The notes beneath the pieces were generated by a model that was given only the letters and a program-made list of their open reading frames with translations, ran no database searches and had not been told where the DNA came from. The position numbers and the translations under genes are program-made. A stretch of 64,000 nt of DNA from Blattamonas nauphoetae (Eukaryota > Preaxostyla > Oxymonadida): positions 28,925 to 92,924 of the forward strand of contig JARBJD010000292.1 in assembly GCA_033064195.1 (NCBI GenBank). The letters run 5' to 3'. The first letter of the stretch is position 1. The number at the start of each line of letters is the position of its first letter. Below are positions 53,138 to 63,367 of the stretch, one piece after another.

Positions 53138-54470
53138 AGTTGAAAGTCAATTCCGATTGACCATTTCTAAATCTTGTATTAAAAGGAATTTAGGCCATTT
53201 CAACGATGCCAATATTTGACCTAAATTCCAAAAATATATCCAATATTTTGACCTCATTTTAAGCGTCAATTTTGAAGCAAATTTTTGTCATATTCCAAAA
53301 ATGTTGTCACTTTTTTCGATGTTTTTTCACTTTTGAACTCGAACAAAGTGAATCCAACTTGAGAACCACTTCGAAAAAATCGAAGAAAATTCTAAAATGT
53401 CGGGGACGATGTGAGTCATCGATCAAAACAATCCTGATGAAAATCGGTTGAGAATTCGTGGAGCTAGGTACCGAACTGTGGTCGAAAAAGTGATGAAAAA
53501 GTCGATTTTCAGAACTTGCTTAAAACTGCTGCTATATGGCTCAAATACACCTCAAACACCTTCTAAAATTACAAAATCGATTTCAGAAGGTGAAATTCGC
53601 GATAAAAAACACTTTTGGAATTTTTGGTAAGATCAAGGTCGGATCGGGATTTTTCTTGATCAACCCACATTCCATTTTTCGAGTTTCTCCGATTTTTAAA
53701 AAAATGTATGCGCTTTCAGGACATCACTTTTTAGGATCACTTTTTCCTCCTTTTTACGTTTTTACACTTCATTTCGCTCGGAGTCGCCTTTTGGTGACAC
53801 TTTTCAACCTCACTTTTTCACCTCATCTTTCACCACTTTTTTCGTCAGTTTTCGTTTTTTACGTTAGATTTTTCAAAATCTTCACATTTGCGTCCTTCCG
53901 ACGCTTTTCCTAGGTTCCCGATCACCTCACCTTCATAGTCGTCTTTTTTTGAACGCACCTTTTTTGCACCACATTTTCACCAACTTTTCACTCATATCGA
54001 TTTTTGCCCCGATTTTCTCACATCACATCTTCTTTCTCACCTTTCGAGGAGGGAGTACTGAATTTTCGCGACACTTTTGACGACTAGTTTTTTCATAATG
54101 TTGGTTTTATGTGTTTTTCCATCATTCCGTTTGTTTAAGCTTAAACAACTTCAACACCTTTCATCTCTCATTTCACTTTCCACGTTTCACATTTCAGGTA
54201 TTCAACTCTCCTCTTCATTCCCCTCATTTTACAACCCATTTTTCAGTCATTCACACTTCACGAGCACATCACAATACTTCATTTTTCGTCGACTTTTTCT
54301 CTGAATTAGACCAAATGAAGGTGAATGAAGCTAAAATGAAGTGGGCAAGTATGATAGTGAATGGTGAAATGGAAATAGTGAAAATGGTGGGAAAGTATTG
54401 AGTTTGATGAACATCTTCATCTAAATTTCACAAAACTAGAGTACTAAAATGTAAATGAAGTGAGAAGGAA
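53138..54470. other. AT-rich spacer before the repeat array
   Basis: No gene. A perfect 10-bp inverted repeat GGAATTTAGG/CCTAAATTCC lies near 53183-53230. The left end of the Polinton may lie in or beyond this stretch, but no terminal repeat could be identified. Confidence 0.4.
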
Positions 54471-55900
54471 ACGATAAGGTGAAGTGACGTACCAGATCTG
54501 CACGATCTTGATCCTTTGCGTTCCGTTGGTACACCACTTCACCTTATGAACGGGTTCGTCAAAATTTCACAAACAAAGAGAAAAAAAGAGTGATTGAAGT
54601 GAAAAGTAAACGATAAAACAAAATCTCGTCCCAGATCTGAACGATCTTTGTTGTTCGCGTTTCATTGGTACACCACTTCACTTTATGAACGAGTTTGACC
54701 AAAATGTTTCTAATTAGAGTAAAAGTGTGAAGTGAAACAATGTTAGCAACGATAAGGTGAAGTGACGTACCAGATCTCTCCAATCATTGTTTTTCTCACT
54801 TCGTTGGTACATCACTTCACCTTATGAACGCGTTCAACGAAATTTCAGAAAACAAGAGGAATTAAGAGTGAGTGAAGTGAAAACTAAAAGATAAAACACA
54901 TTCATGTACCAGATCTCACCGATCATTTCAGATTGAATCTCGTTGGTACACCACTTTGTTTTATGAAAGATTAGAGCAAAAATGTCAATAAAGAGATCAA
55001 AATTGTGAAGTGAAACAAGGTTTGAAGTGATAAAACACATTCATGTACCAGATCTCACAGTTCATTTTTATCTTGACGATCAAACATTTTTAGTTCTGTG
55101 TTCTACCTCGTTTTGATCAAAAAAGAGAATTGAAATCAAATAGTTGTGAAATGAAACGATAAGGTGAAGTGGTGTACCTGATCTGGATGATCACTTCAGA
55201 TCGCGTTTTGTTGGTACACCGTTGTGTTTTAGAAAAAATGAAGAGCACAAATCGAAGAGTAGTGAAGTGTAAAAAGTGAAATGAAAGTCGAATGAAAGTA
55301 AAACAAAGTGGTGTACCAACGCATACAATTTTATCGATGAATCACGAAGTTATTTGAGCAAAGATGAGGATCAAAATTTTGTTCACGTCATTTTAAATTT
55401 TAATTTTGTAAAAAAGTGAGAGACAATGAAAAAAACTGACAATGAAGTGAAAATGAGAGGATAAAGTGAAGTGTTGTACCAGAAAAGAGAATGTCAAAAG
55501 TGAAGTGAAAATTCTGGTACGTCATTGTGTCTTATAAAGAGATTTATCAAAAACGAGAGCAAACCTGTTGAAATGCATCGGTGAAACATACTTTCGGGTT
55601 ATAAGACAGCATAGTGTACCTGAGTTTGATGATCACATAAATCGAGTACGAGAATGTGTTTTATGAAGAGATGAATAAAAAAGAATAACATACTTGTGAT
55701 TTGTCGGTTGTGACACATTCTTTTAAGCGATAAGAAGCAACGGTGTACCTAAGATCTGAGGTCATCAATGGTTCGATCAGAGACGGTACATAAATGTGTT
55801 TTAGGAAAGAATGAATTCAAAAATGGAGCAAACCTGTTCAAAACAAGTCGGGAATGAAACCACCGTTCATAAAACAATGTGATGTACCTAAATGAGAGGA
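54471..55900. repeat. Array of about ten diverged 140-bp repeats with hairpins
   Basis: Unit starts fall near 54471, 54611, 54750, 54887, 55027, 55156, 55289, 55457, 55597, 55723 and 55865. The best units contain AAGGTGAAGTGACGTACCAG, then ATC and 30-40 bases on, TTGGTACACCACTTCACCTT, which can pair to form a stem. The later units are more diverged and keep mainly the GTACC core. The array lies directly upstream of the first Polinton gene. Confidence 0.8.
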
Positions 55901-56125
55901 GAAGAAAAAAGTCGATGATCGAGAACAAGAATGAGATGTCAAAAAAGAAAAGAGAACAAATGAGAAAGTAGAAAGTGAAACACACCTAAATCAAACGGTA
56001 AAGAGTCGTCAGGAATGAGATGAAAGGATCATGTCCCATTGAAGTACTTTCTCCGATCAAACAAGACTGATCGAACCCATCGATGACAGAATCGAAGTCT
56101 CGGAAGATCTCAAATGATAAAACAA

Positions 56126-56165
56126 CGAATGAAAATTTATTTTTGAATTTTTTAATTTGTATTAA
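56126..56165 (+). promoter_or_regulatory. AT-rich motif upstream of the first Polinton gene
   Basis: The stretch ends TTTTTTAATTTGTATTAA directly before the ATG, nearly identical to the motif before the polymerase gene. It is probably a transcription start element. Confidence 0.55.
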
Positions 56166-56555
56166 ATGAATCCAACTGAAATGTACAACGAAAGACGTCG
56201 AGTATGTTCAGAACAAGCATTAATTGATTCAATGAGAGAAGAGAACTGTTCACTAGTCTCTGAGTATGTCAGAAATAATGTGCCGGTGACGTATGTTCAT
56301 GAGGGAGTTGAATGGAGAATAAAACCAAAGTTGTGGAATCAAGGAAACAGACCTCACTTAGCGAAACGTCGACACTACACTCAATCATTCGTCGAAAATG
56401 AACTGAAGAAATACAATTGTGAACTCGTAGGTGAGTACACCAAAGTTCTGGTTCCATTCACATATCGAGAGATTGGCGGAAGTGAAGTGTTCAGAATTAG
56501 ACTTGATTCCTGGCTAAAGGCAACGATAAAGCCCCATCAGAGAAAACAGAAATAA
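56166..56555 (+). CDS. Small Polinton protein with two internal repeats
   Basis: A 129-residue protein made of two similar units: residues about 18-60 (ENCSLVSEYVRNNVPVTYVH, then GVEWRIKPKLW) and about 76-122 (YNCELVGEYTKVLVPFTYRE, then FRIRLDSWLK). The pattern (LV.EY....VP.TY, then a basic beta strand) recalls the small nucleic-acid-binding repeats in giant-virus and homing-endonuclease proteins, here without Cys. It is probably DNA-binding; the exact role is unknown. The stop is followed at once by an AATAAA signal. Confidence 0.65.
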   Translation: MNPTEMYNERRRVCSEQALIDSMREENCSLVSEYVRNNVPVTYVHEGVEWRIKPKLWNQGNRPHLAKRRHYTQSFVENELKKYNCELVGEYTKVLVPFTYREIGGSEVFRIRLDSWLKATIKPHQRKQK

Positions 56556-56559
56556 AGGC

Positions 56560-56598
56560 TCAACTTTTTTTATTTTCGGATTTTTTAATTTGTAGTAA
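56560..56598 (+). promoter_or_regulatory. AT-rich motif upstream of the polymerase gene
   Basis: It contains TTTTTTATTTTCGGATTTTT, then TAATTTGTAGTAA directly before the ATG, matching the motif before 56166. Confidence 0.55.
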
Positions 56599-59500
56599 AT
56601 GGCGGCGACACTGAAATTTGTCACAGACAGCATCACGAAAATTAGAACACTATTTCCAAACACCACCTTTGAATTCAAGGATGAACATGGCTATGATCGA
56701 ACGTACAATCCAAACATTAGAAACTACCAACATCATCGTGCATATCTCCTGTCAATGCTCAAGAATCCAGATCTCCATTTTGAAGGACAAACAAAGAATT
56801 TAACTAACTATCAGATTGATGATTTTATTCACAAACTGGAAGAGCACAATAACAATGCAATGATGAATGAAGAAGACAACAAAGCAAGAATGCAAATCAT
56901 GAAAGAAAATCCAAGAGTGAACAAAGATGAACTGAAAAAGCAAGTGTTCAAAATGACGTGGAAACTGAAATCAATTGAAGAGAAGCTGATGGATCATTGG
57001 ATGAAGAATCTGTTAATCATTCAGAAGAAAAATGAACAAATGGAAAAGAGAGAAGTGCAGACATTTGAGGGATTTGAAGAATGCATATTATTAGCTGAAC
57101 CACGAGACAAAGCAGCATTCAATTCTTGTCTCATGGATGCACGAAGGAAGTTCAAAAAGAATGAGGTCGAGAAGGTTGAGGATAATGGAAAACCATATCA
57201 GTTGTACTTCCACAATCACTTGAAGAACGTTGAAGAAATCACAACCTTCATTAAAGCAGTGTTCGACAAAGAGAAAGATCATCCATTCAAGATTAGTATT
57301 GACTTTGGAAAGATCATCGAGAGAAAAGACAAAGATGAGACAACTTACAATGACTTCAGACCAGAATTAGAGAACACATCGAAGAGTTTTCCGACAGTGA
57401 TCAGAAGTTCAGGAGACATCAATGAGTACTCAAAATATGCGATCAATCTGATCAAAGAATCTCAAGAGAGAACACTGATGGATACGAAGACAATGTACAT
57501 CGCATTTCACTCCATTCTGGTTGCAGTCTATCGATTTCCAGTTGCAGGAAAAGCTAATGCAATTCTCACTGAACACATCAAAACGAGGAATGTTCGATAC
57601 ATCGATTCTGAGTACAACATCTGTTTCTTTCAATCATTATCGTTCCTCACACTTCCTGAGGTTCCTGGCAAGAAAATATCAATCAATATGAGAAACGTTG
57701 AAGCAAAGAGATTGTTCGCTGTACATAAGAAGCTGACCCATCTCAAACCACATCAACTGACTGAGCACTTGCGCAACTATCCTGGATTTGATATTGCATG
57801 TGATATGGAGACAGTCATGCAAGAATTTAACATCACAGTTCACATTTATGAATACGATGAAGACAAGAAGCGTTACTTCCTCAGTCAATCGTACATCAAC
57901 GACAATGATGATGCAAGAGTTCTTCCCATTCTGATGATTCCACTTACAGCCACTCTCGTTCATGTGATGTTTCTTGTTGACCCTGAGAAAATCACTGGAT
58001 ACAAGCTCTGTCCGTATTGTCAATCAAGAGGATTCCAAGTGAAGAATAAAAACTTCAGTAGAGATTTTGAGAAGCATCTCAGAGAGTGCAAAGAACTTGA
58101 TGGAAAACATGTGAAGAAGATCACTCTTGACAAAACACCAAGACCATATGTTCCACATATCCTCAACAATAGAACTTATGAATTTCTGATGGCACACAAA
58201 AGACAGGACGAATTCAAACCAACACAATACTACATCACATACGATTTCGAAACGATGGAAGATCTCATTCTTGACAATCTATTCTCTGATGACAATACAC
58301 AATTGATCTCACATTTGAAACCTCTCTCCGTTGCATCAGCAATCAAATCAAAATCAGGAGTGAAGTCAATCTACTTTGATCTTCGAGATGGAAAAGACTT
58401 TGTAAAGCAATGGATCAGAGAACTCTTCAAATATGCAGAGACAGTACGGGATGACAACCTGTACGAGGATCCAGAAATTCCCTCACAAAATGAAGTCAGT
58501 GTGATTGGATTCAACAGCTCCAGATTCGACATCAATCTCATATTCCGTGATCTCGTTGACAAGGATTGGAAAGTGGTGAGCTTCCTTGGATCAACAACAA
58601 AGTACAAACAAGTTCTGATCAGACATGAGAAGACACAACAGGTTCTTCGCTTTATTGACATGATGTCGTATACAGGACCAATGACATTGGATAATGCAGT
58701 CAAAGCCTTTGGAGGAAAGACGACTCTTCAGAAATCATTCTTTGCGTACGAATCATTTGATTCATCAGACTACGATGTAGTGTTGAGCAAACAAGAACCA
58801 TTCTCCAAATATGAATTCTATTCCAGTCTGAACAACAGTGAAATGTCCGACAGTGATTACAAATTGTACCTTGATGATTGGAACAAACAAGGATTCAAGA
58901 ACCGTTGGGAATATCTGAAATTCTACAACATCAGAGATGTCGAATGTATGATTGCACCACTGGACAATCTGATTGATCTGAACTTCCAATACAAAGTGGA
59001 CATGTTGCACAATCTCTCATTGTCCGCAAATGCATCTGCAATCAAGTATGCATGTGCCTACAAGGACTTTGATATCGATGATGATTTCAATGGAGTGGAT
59101 CAATCTGGAGAAATAAAAATCACCAAGCAATACTGGAAATACAAAGTGGAAGGATACAGGTACCAAGACCAGAAAGCTCATCGCAATTCTACCAACAATG
59201 TCACTGAAGCAGACTATGAGTGGTTTGTTCAACAGTGCAAGAAAGTGTGCTATATCTGCAAATGTCACTTCACACAAGCAATCAAACCAACATTGGATAG
59301 ACTCGACAATTCGAAAGGACATTCAAAAGAGAACGTGAAGATCTGCTGTGATTATTGCAACACCTACAAGTCAGACCATGATGAACATCTCACTCGATTG
59401 AGAATTCAACTGAAGAAGTGTTGCATCTGGAAATCACTACCAATGACTCTGACACACGAGCAAACATATCATAAACTTAGAGCAGCTGTGACTGGTGGAT

Positions 59501-60969
59501 TATCGAATGTTCAACATCGACAGAACATTAAAGACGTGACTCCAATCAATCACTTCAAGTATGAAGACGGAAAAGTCATTTCCACTGATACAGAACACAA
59601 AATGACTCATGTCTGTGGTGTTGACTTTAATTCCCTCTATCCAAGTGCTTTCTCATCAATCAAGAACAAGAACAATCCATACACGAATCACAGAATGTAC
59701 ATGCCAGGACGATGCTTATTCACCGCAACAGGAGATAAAGAATGCCGGAAGATTATCGAAGACAAAAATCAGAAGACATTGTTCGTTGCAGAACTGAAAG
59801 GACACATCGATGAAAAGTACATTAATGATTTCATAAATTTCCCACCAATCTTCAGAAACATTGTGGTCAATACAACAGAAGAGAACATTGGAGAGAAGAC
59901 ATATTCACTGATGAAGAAGCATGGATTGAAGACTGATGACAAACAAAGAAAGCTGACCCAACTCTTGAGCACACACGATCAGTATATGTTCTTTTCGACA
60001 TACTATCTGTGGTTCCTCATCGACTATTGCCACTTCATTATTGATGACGTAAAGAGTGTGATGGTCTTTTCGAGACATGCAGGATTTGAACCATTTGTGA
60101 CTTCATTTATGAATGACAGAATAGAAGCAATGAAGGTTGGAAACAAAGGAAAGGAACAGTTCTGTAAGACGAACTTGAATGGGAGTTACGGATATGATGG
60201 AATGAACACTGAGAAATACAACTCAATCACAATCTGCAATGAGAAGAGAACATACCTGAAGCAAATGATGAAAGGATTTGTAGCGACAAGAGAGATCAAT
60301 GAGGACAACTACATCGTGATCGAAGACAGAGAGAAAGCATCGTGCAAGACATGTCTGCAAGAAGCAGTATTCACACTCGACAATGCGCAGTTCTGGTATC
60401 TGAATTTCATCTACAATTTCATGTACAAGTGTCTAGATATGAACAAGATTCACTTCTGTGAGGGAGATTCTGACTCTGCTTATTGGGCGATTAGTGGAGA
60501 TCCGAATGCTGGTATTCATCAACAATTTGAACACGTGATTGCTGACAAAGAATTCTATGATGCTCACAAATACGAATGGTTCCCCAATCCTGAAAAGGGA
60601 GTTGATGATGAGAAGAAGTTGTTGGGATAAGCAATTGAAAAGGAAGGTGAACAGATGATCTGTCTTGCACCAAAGTGATACTCTCTCGATGAGAAATGTA
60701 AGATCAAAGGAGTGTCTCTAAAGAAAACAAATATCACAAGTGACGATTATGTGAAATGTCTTAATGGAGAGAAAACTGTGACTACAACACTGAACTTTCA
60801 GACGAGAAGAGTCGTGAGTGAAGAGGACACCAATGGATTTGAGATTGCGAAAATACAACAACAGAAACTCAGTCTCAGTGGAATCCATCTGAAAGCAATC
60901 GTACTTGAAAATGAATCGTGTCCTCCATTCATTCATGGACTGAAAGCTACTGATTTTATAATTGAATAA
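56599..60969 (+). CDS. Protein-primed family B DNA polymerase with embedded HNH domain; frame broken by two stops
   Basis: The first 1343 codons end at a TAA (60628-60630). The frame then stays open, apart from a TGA at 60676-60678, to a final TAA at 60967-60969, so about 110 C-terminal residues are cut off. Residues near 340 (NICFFQSLSFL) resemble an OTU-type Cys box, and 470-495 a zinc finger (CPYC ... H ... C). Exonuclease motifs are YDFETMED (about 545), IGFNSSRFDINL (about 635) and YNIRDVECM (about 775). Polymerase motifs are GVDFNSLYPSAF (about 1005), KTNLNGSYGYDG (about 1190) and EGDSDSAYWA (about 1290). Between ExoIII and motif A sits an HNH/endonuclease VII-like insert (CYICKCHF, then TLDRLDNSKGHSKENVKICC, then CNTYKS). 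It would replicate the element from a protein primer. Confidence 0.9.
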
Positions 60970-60992
60970 ACACAAACTTTATTTTTGTATAA
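60970..60992 (+). promoter_or_regulatory. AT-rich motif upstream of the integrase gene
   Basis: CTTTATTTTTGTATAA lies directly before the ATG, like the motifs upstream of the other genes of the element. Confidence 0.5.
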
Positions 60993-62921
60993 ATGAATAC
61001 ACGACAGATTAATACTTTAGTGAATAGGTTACTTCGGTGCACACAGCATTCCAAAAACGAAATAGTCGAAAAGAAATGGACTTTAACTAACGTTTTACCT
61101 GTCTATCATGGCGCTGATTCTAATGGACCTTTTGATGGAAATGATGAAACATACTTCGAGGATTGGTTCAATGGAGGTTTATCTCCTGAATTATCACTAC
61201 CTGATGGAAGAAGAGTAGTTCAACAATTTGTAAGCAACTTCCTAGGAGTTCGTATTCGGGATAGCACTGCTAAACTTGCATTCGAAGCATATCAATTTTA
61301 TCATCACGAGGTGAATCAGGGAGTGAATTTTTCACCACGGATTCGAAGGCCTGCAGAGGCAAGACCAATCCCAATCCCAACTCCAGTGCAAAGACCAATA
61401 GGTATAGAACCACCTGAATATCTAATTATTCCTGGACAGAAGAGAAACATAAAATCGGCTGGGTTTGAATATGAATATCCAATGAAGGAGAGGAAATTTG
61501 AAGAGGAGGACGATGATGACATAATTCCCAATCCACCAATGTCAATCAGAACAACTCCATTCAAACACCCTGTGAGAGAGATCAGACACTACGAACCGAC
61601 GACACAGCAAGTGCTCAATAAGTTGGCACAAATGAAAGGATTGTTTGATCATCAACAGAGAAACGATTCAGAAGATGAACAGATCAAAGCTGAGAACTCA
61701 ATAATGAAAAATCAAAAGCAGATGGAACACTTTATTACATCACACATTCTGGATGCAAATAAAATGAACAGAGACACATTCGTTCGAGCCTCGATAAACA
61801 GAAAGATTGCGAACGAAGATCTTGACTTCATTCTGACTCACACAAAACAAATCCCATTCGGAGGAAGATCATTTCAGGATTGGTATGAGGAATATGATCA
61901 TAGATGGAGTGCTGCACATCCCAGGAAAATTCAGAGAGAGAAAGGAAGTGACAGAATGAGAATTGATCCACCAATGATTCCTAAAACAACGGAAAAAATT
62001 GTGTATCCTTTTCGATCAAAAATGCAGTTCATGTCCAAAGCAATAACAGGTGATCCACAGAAGACATCAGACAGAAAGGTTCCTCAGAATTGTGATCGAC
62101 CATACTTTTCTCCCAAGTTCGGATCATGGGAAATTGATCTTGTCTTTATCCAATCACCAACGTCGAAAACAGTGTTGCAGATCTATCTCTTTGCCATTAA
62201 CATCAACACTAAATACCTGGTTGTGATTCCTGTTCTGGATAAATCATGGAGCAAAGTCAAGACTGCAATCAACGATCTGATTAATCATCGTGGAGTTCAT
62301 GTCAACAACATTCGAGGTGATGGAGAAGCAGCATGGACAAGTGGCGAAGCATCAGAGTTTTTCAAGGATCAGAATGTCAGTACATATTTCACAAGCTCAC
62401 CATTCACAAATCACAATCGAATTGTTGATCGAGTGATCAGAACAATCAGAGATGGATTCCAAGACAATGCAACACAGATGGCAAATCATTCATTGATGAA
62501 TCAGATGGTTGAATACTACAACATGACTCCTCATCGAGCGTACTGGAATAAATTCACTCCACAGCAGGCACAAAACAATAGAGAAATCGAAGCACTGTAT
62601 ATCTCCAGTTGTGAAGAACAATTAAAGAACATCCAAAAGCAACAGACAACACAGATGTTATGGAAATACAAACCAGGAAACATTCTGTTGATCCACCTTG
62701 ATCTGGACAAGACTGTTGCCACGTTTCAGAAGAAGCGTAGACAGTTTCAATTCGTGGGGAAATTCATCGAATACAAACACGGTAATGTCGTAGCTACTCT
62801 ACTGAATGGTCTCACATGTCTGTCAAAAGTTGTCTACGTTCCAATCCAATACACAAAGTTCCATGCAGACTCAATTGACGACTTAACTCCAGAGTTCATT
62901 GCTGAGTTCGGTCTACTCTGA
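60993..62921 (+). CDS. Polinton retroviral-type integrase (rve)
   Basis: A 642-residue protein with no internal stop. Residues 1-320 are unrecognised and contain Pro-rich and acidic linkers (RPIPIPTPVQRPIG; EEEDDDDIIP). The integrase core (about 375-520) has SWEIDLVFI and IRGDGEAAW for the first two acidic residues. The third position, usually Glu in N-x-x-VER-x-x-RT, reads NHNRIVDRVIRTIRDG with Asp. A C-terminal SH3/chromodomain-like part follows (YKPGNILLIHLD, VGKFIEYKHGNVVATLLNGL). It would insert the linear DNA into the genome. The N-terminal half may be a fused second function. Confidence 0.88.
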   Translation: MNTRQINTLVNRLLRCTQHSKNEIVEKKWTLTNVLPVYHGADSNGPFDGNDETYFEDWFNGGLSPELSLPDGRRVVQQFVSNFLGVRIRDSTAKLAFEAYQFYHHEVNQGVNFSPRIRRPAEARPIPIPTPVQRPIGIEPPEYLIIPGQKRNIKSAGFEYEYPMKERKFEEEDDDDIIPNPPMSIRTTPFKHPVREIRHYEPTTQQVLNKLAQMKGLFDHQQRNDSEDEQIKAENSIMKNQKQMEHFITSHILDANKMNRDTFVRASINRKIANEDLDFILTHTKQIPFGGRSFQDWYEEYDHRWSAAHPRKIQREKGSDRMRIDPPMIPKTTEKIVYPFRSKMQFMSKAITGDPQKTSDRKVPQNCDRPYFSPKFGSWEIDLVFIQSPTSKTVLQIYLFAININTKYLVVIPVLDKSWSKVKTAINDLINHRGVHVNNIRGDGEAAWTSGEASEFFKDQNVSTYFTSSPFTNHNRIVDRVIRTIRDGFQDNATQMANHSLMNQMVEYYNMTPHRAYWNKFTPQQAQNNREIEALYISSCEEQLKNIQKQQTTQMLWKYKPGNILLIHLDLDKTVATFQKKRRQFQFVGKFIEYKHGNVVATLLNGLTCLSKVVYVPIQYTKFHADSIDDLTPEFIAEFGLL

Positions 62922-62984
62922 CCTCAGAACTTCATTCGCTTTAATTTGGCGTAGTGCGATCTTCGATCTGAGAACTTTGTTCGT

Positions 62985-63020
62985 TTTCAATAATGTTTCA
63001 AATATTTTTATTTCACTTAA
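62985..63020 (+). promoter_or_regulatory. AT-rich motif upstream of the small ORF
   Basis: AATATTTTTATTTCACTTAA lies directly before the ATG, a weaker version of the shared motif. Confidence 0.45.
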
Positions 63021-63347
63021 ATGACATCACTGAAAATATTAGAACCGTTTGATCCTGAGCAGAAAGAGTTCACAAACATCCACGACTTTCAGAGATACTT
63101 GGAGAAGAATAGAAAAGAACTGAATGAGTACACAACACAGAAACTGAATAGGATGATTCAAATTGATGGATACAGAATCACAAAAATAAGAGGTGAGATT
63201 GCACTGAGGAAACGATATGTCGATGCTTCCACTTCTCCTAATTCACTCTCGATTGACCAAAGATTATCTGACATTGAAGAATCAATTCGAGCGCTGACTG
63301 ACTCAATTGGAAACCTCATCCAAGAACTAACGGACCCTTCTGATTAA
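63021..63347 (+). CDS. Small Polinton protein with C-terminal coiled coil
   Basis: A 108-residue protein. The first 65 residues are charged and helical (IHDFQRYLEKNRKELNEY); residues 75-105 form a probable coiled coil (LSDIEESIRALTDSIGNLIQ). It is not recognised. It converges with the ATPase gene, ending 21 bp from it, which fits the compact layout of the element. Confidence 0.6.
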   Translation: MTSLKILEPFDPEQKEFTNIHDFQRYLEKNRKELNEYTTQKLNRMIQIDGYRITKIRGEIALRKRYVDASTSPNSLSIDQRLSDIEESIRALTDSIGNLIQELTDPSD

Positions 63348-63367
63348 CCCTTCTTTGTTGATCTCAT

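Noticed and set aside
54471..55900. tRNA or snRNA gene cluster
   Set aside because: The paired arms are long and the units lack tRNA A/B boxes or a cloverleaf.
60628..60678. Alternative genetic code (TAA/TAG read as Gln, as in some oxymonads)
   Set aside because: TAA ends both SPRY-like paralogues at the same residue (9553 and 35495), and the polymerase break includes TGA as well, so normal stops fit better.
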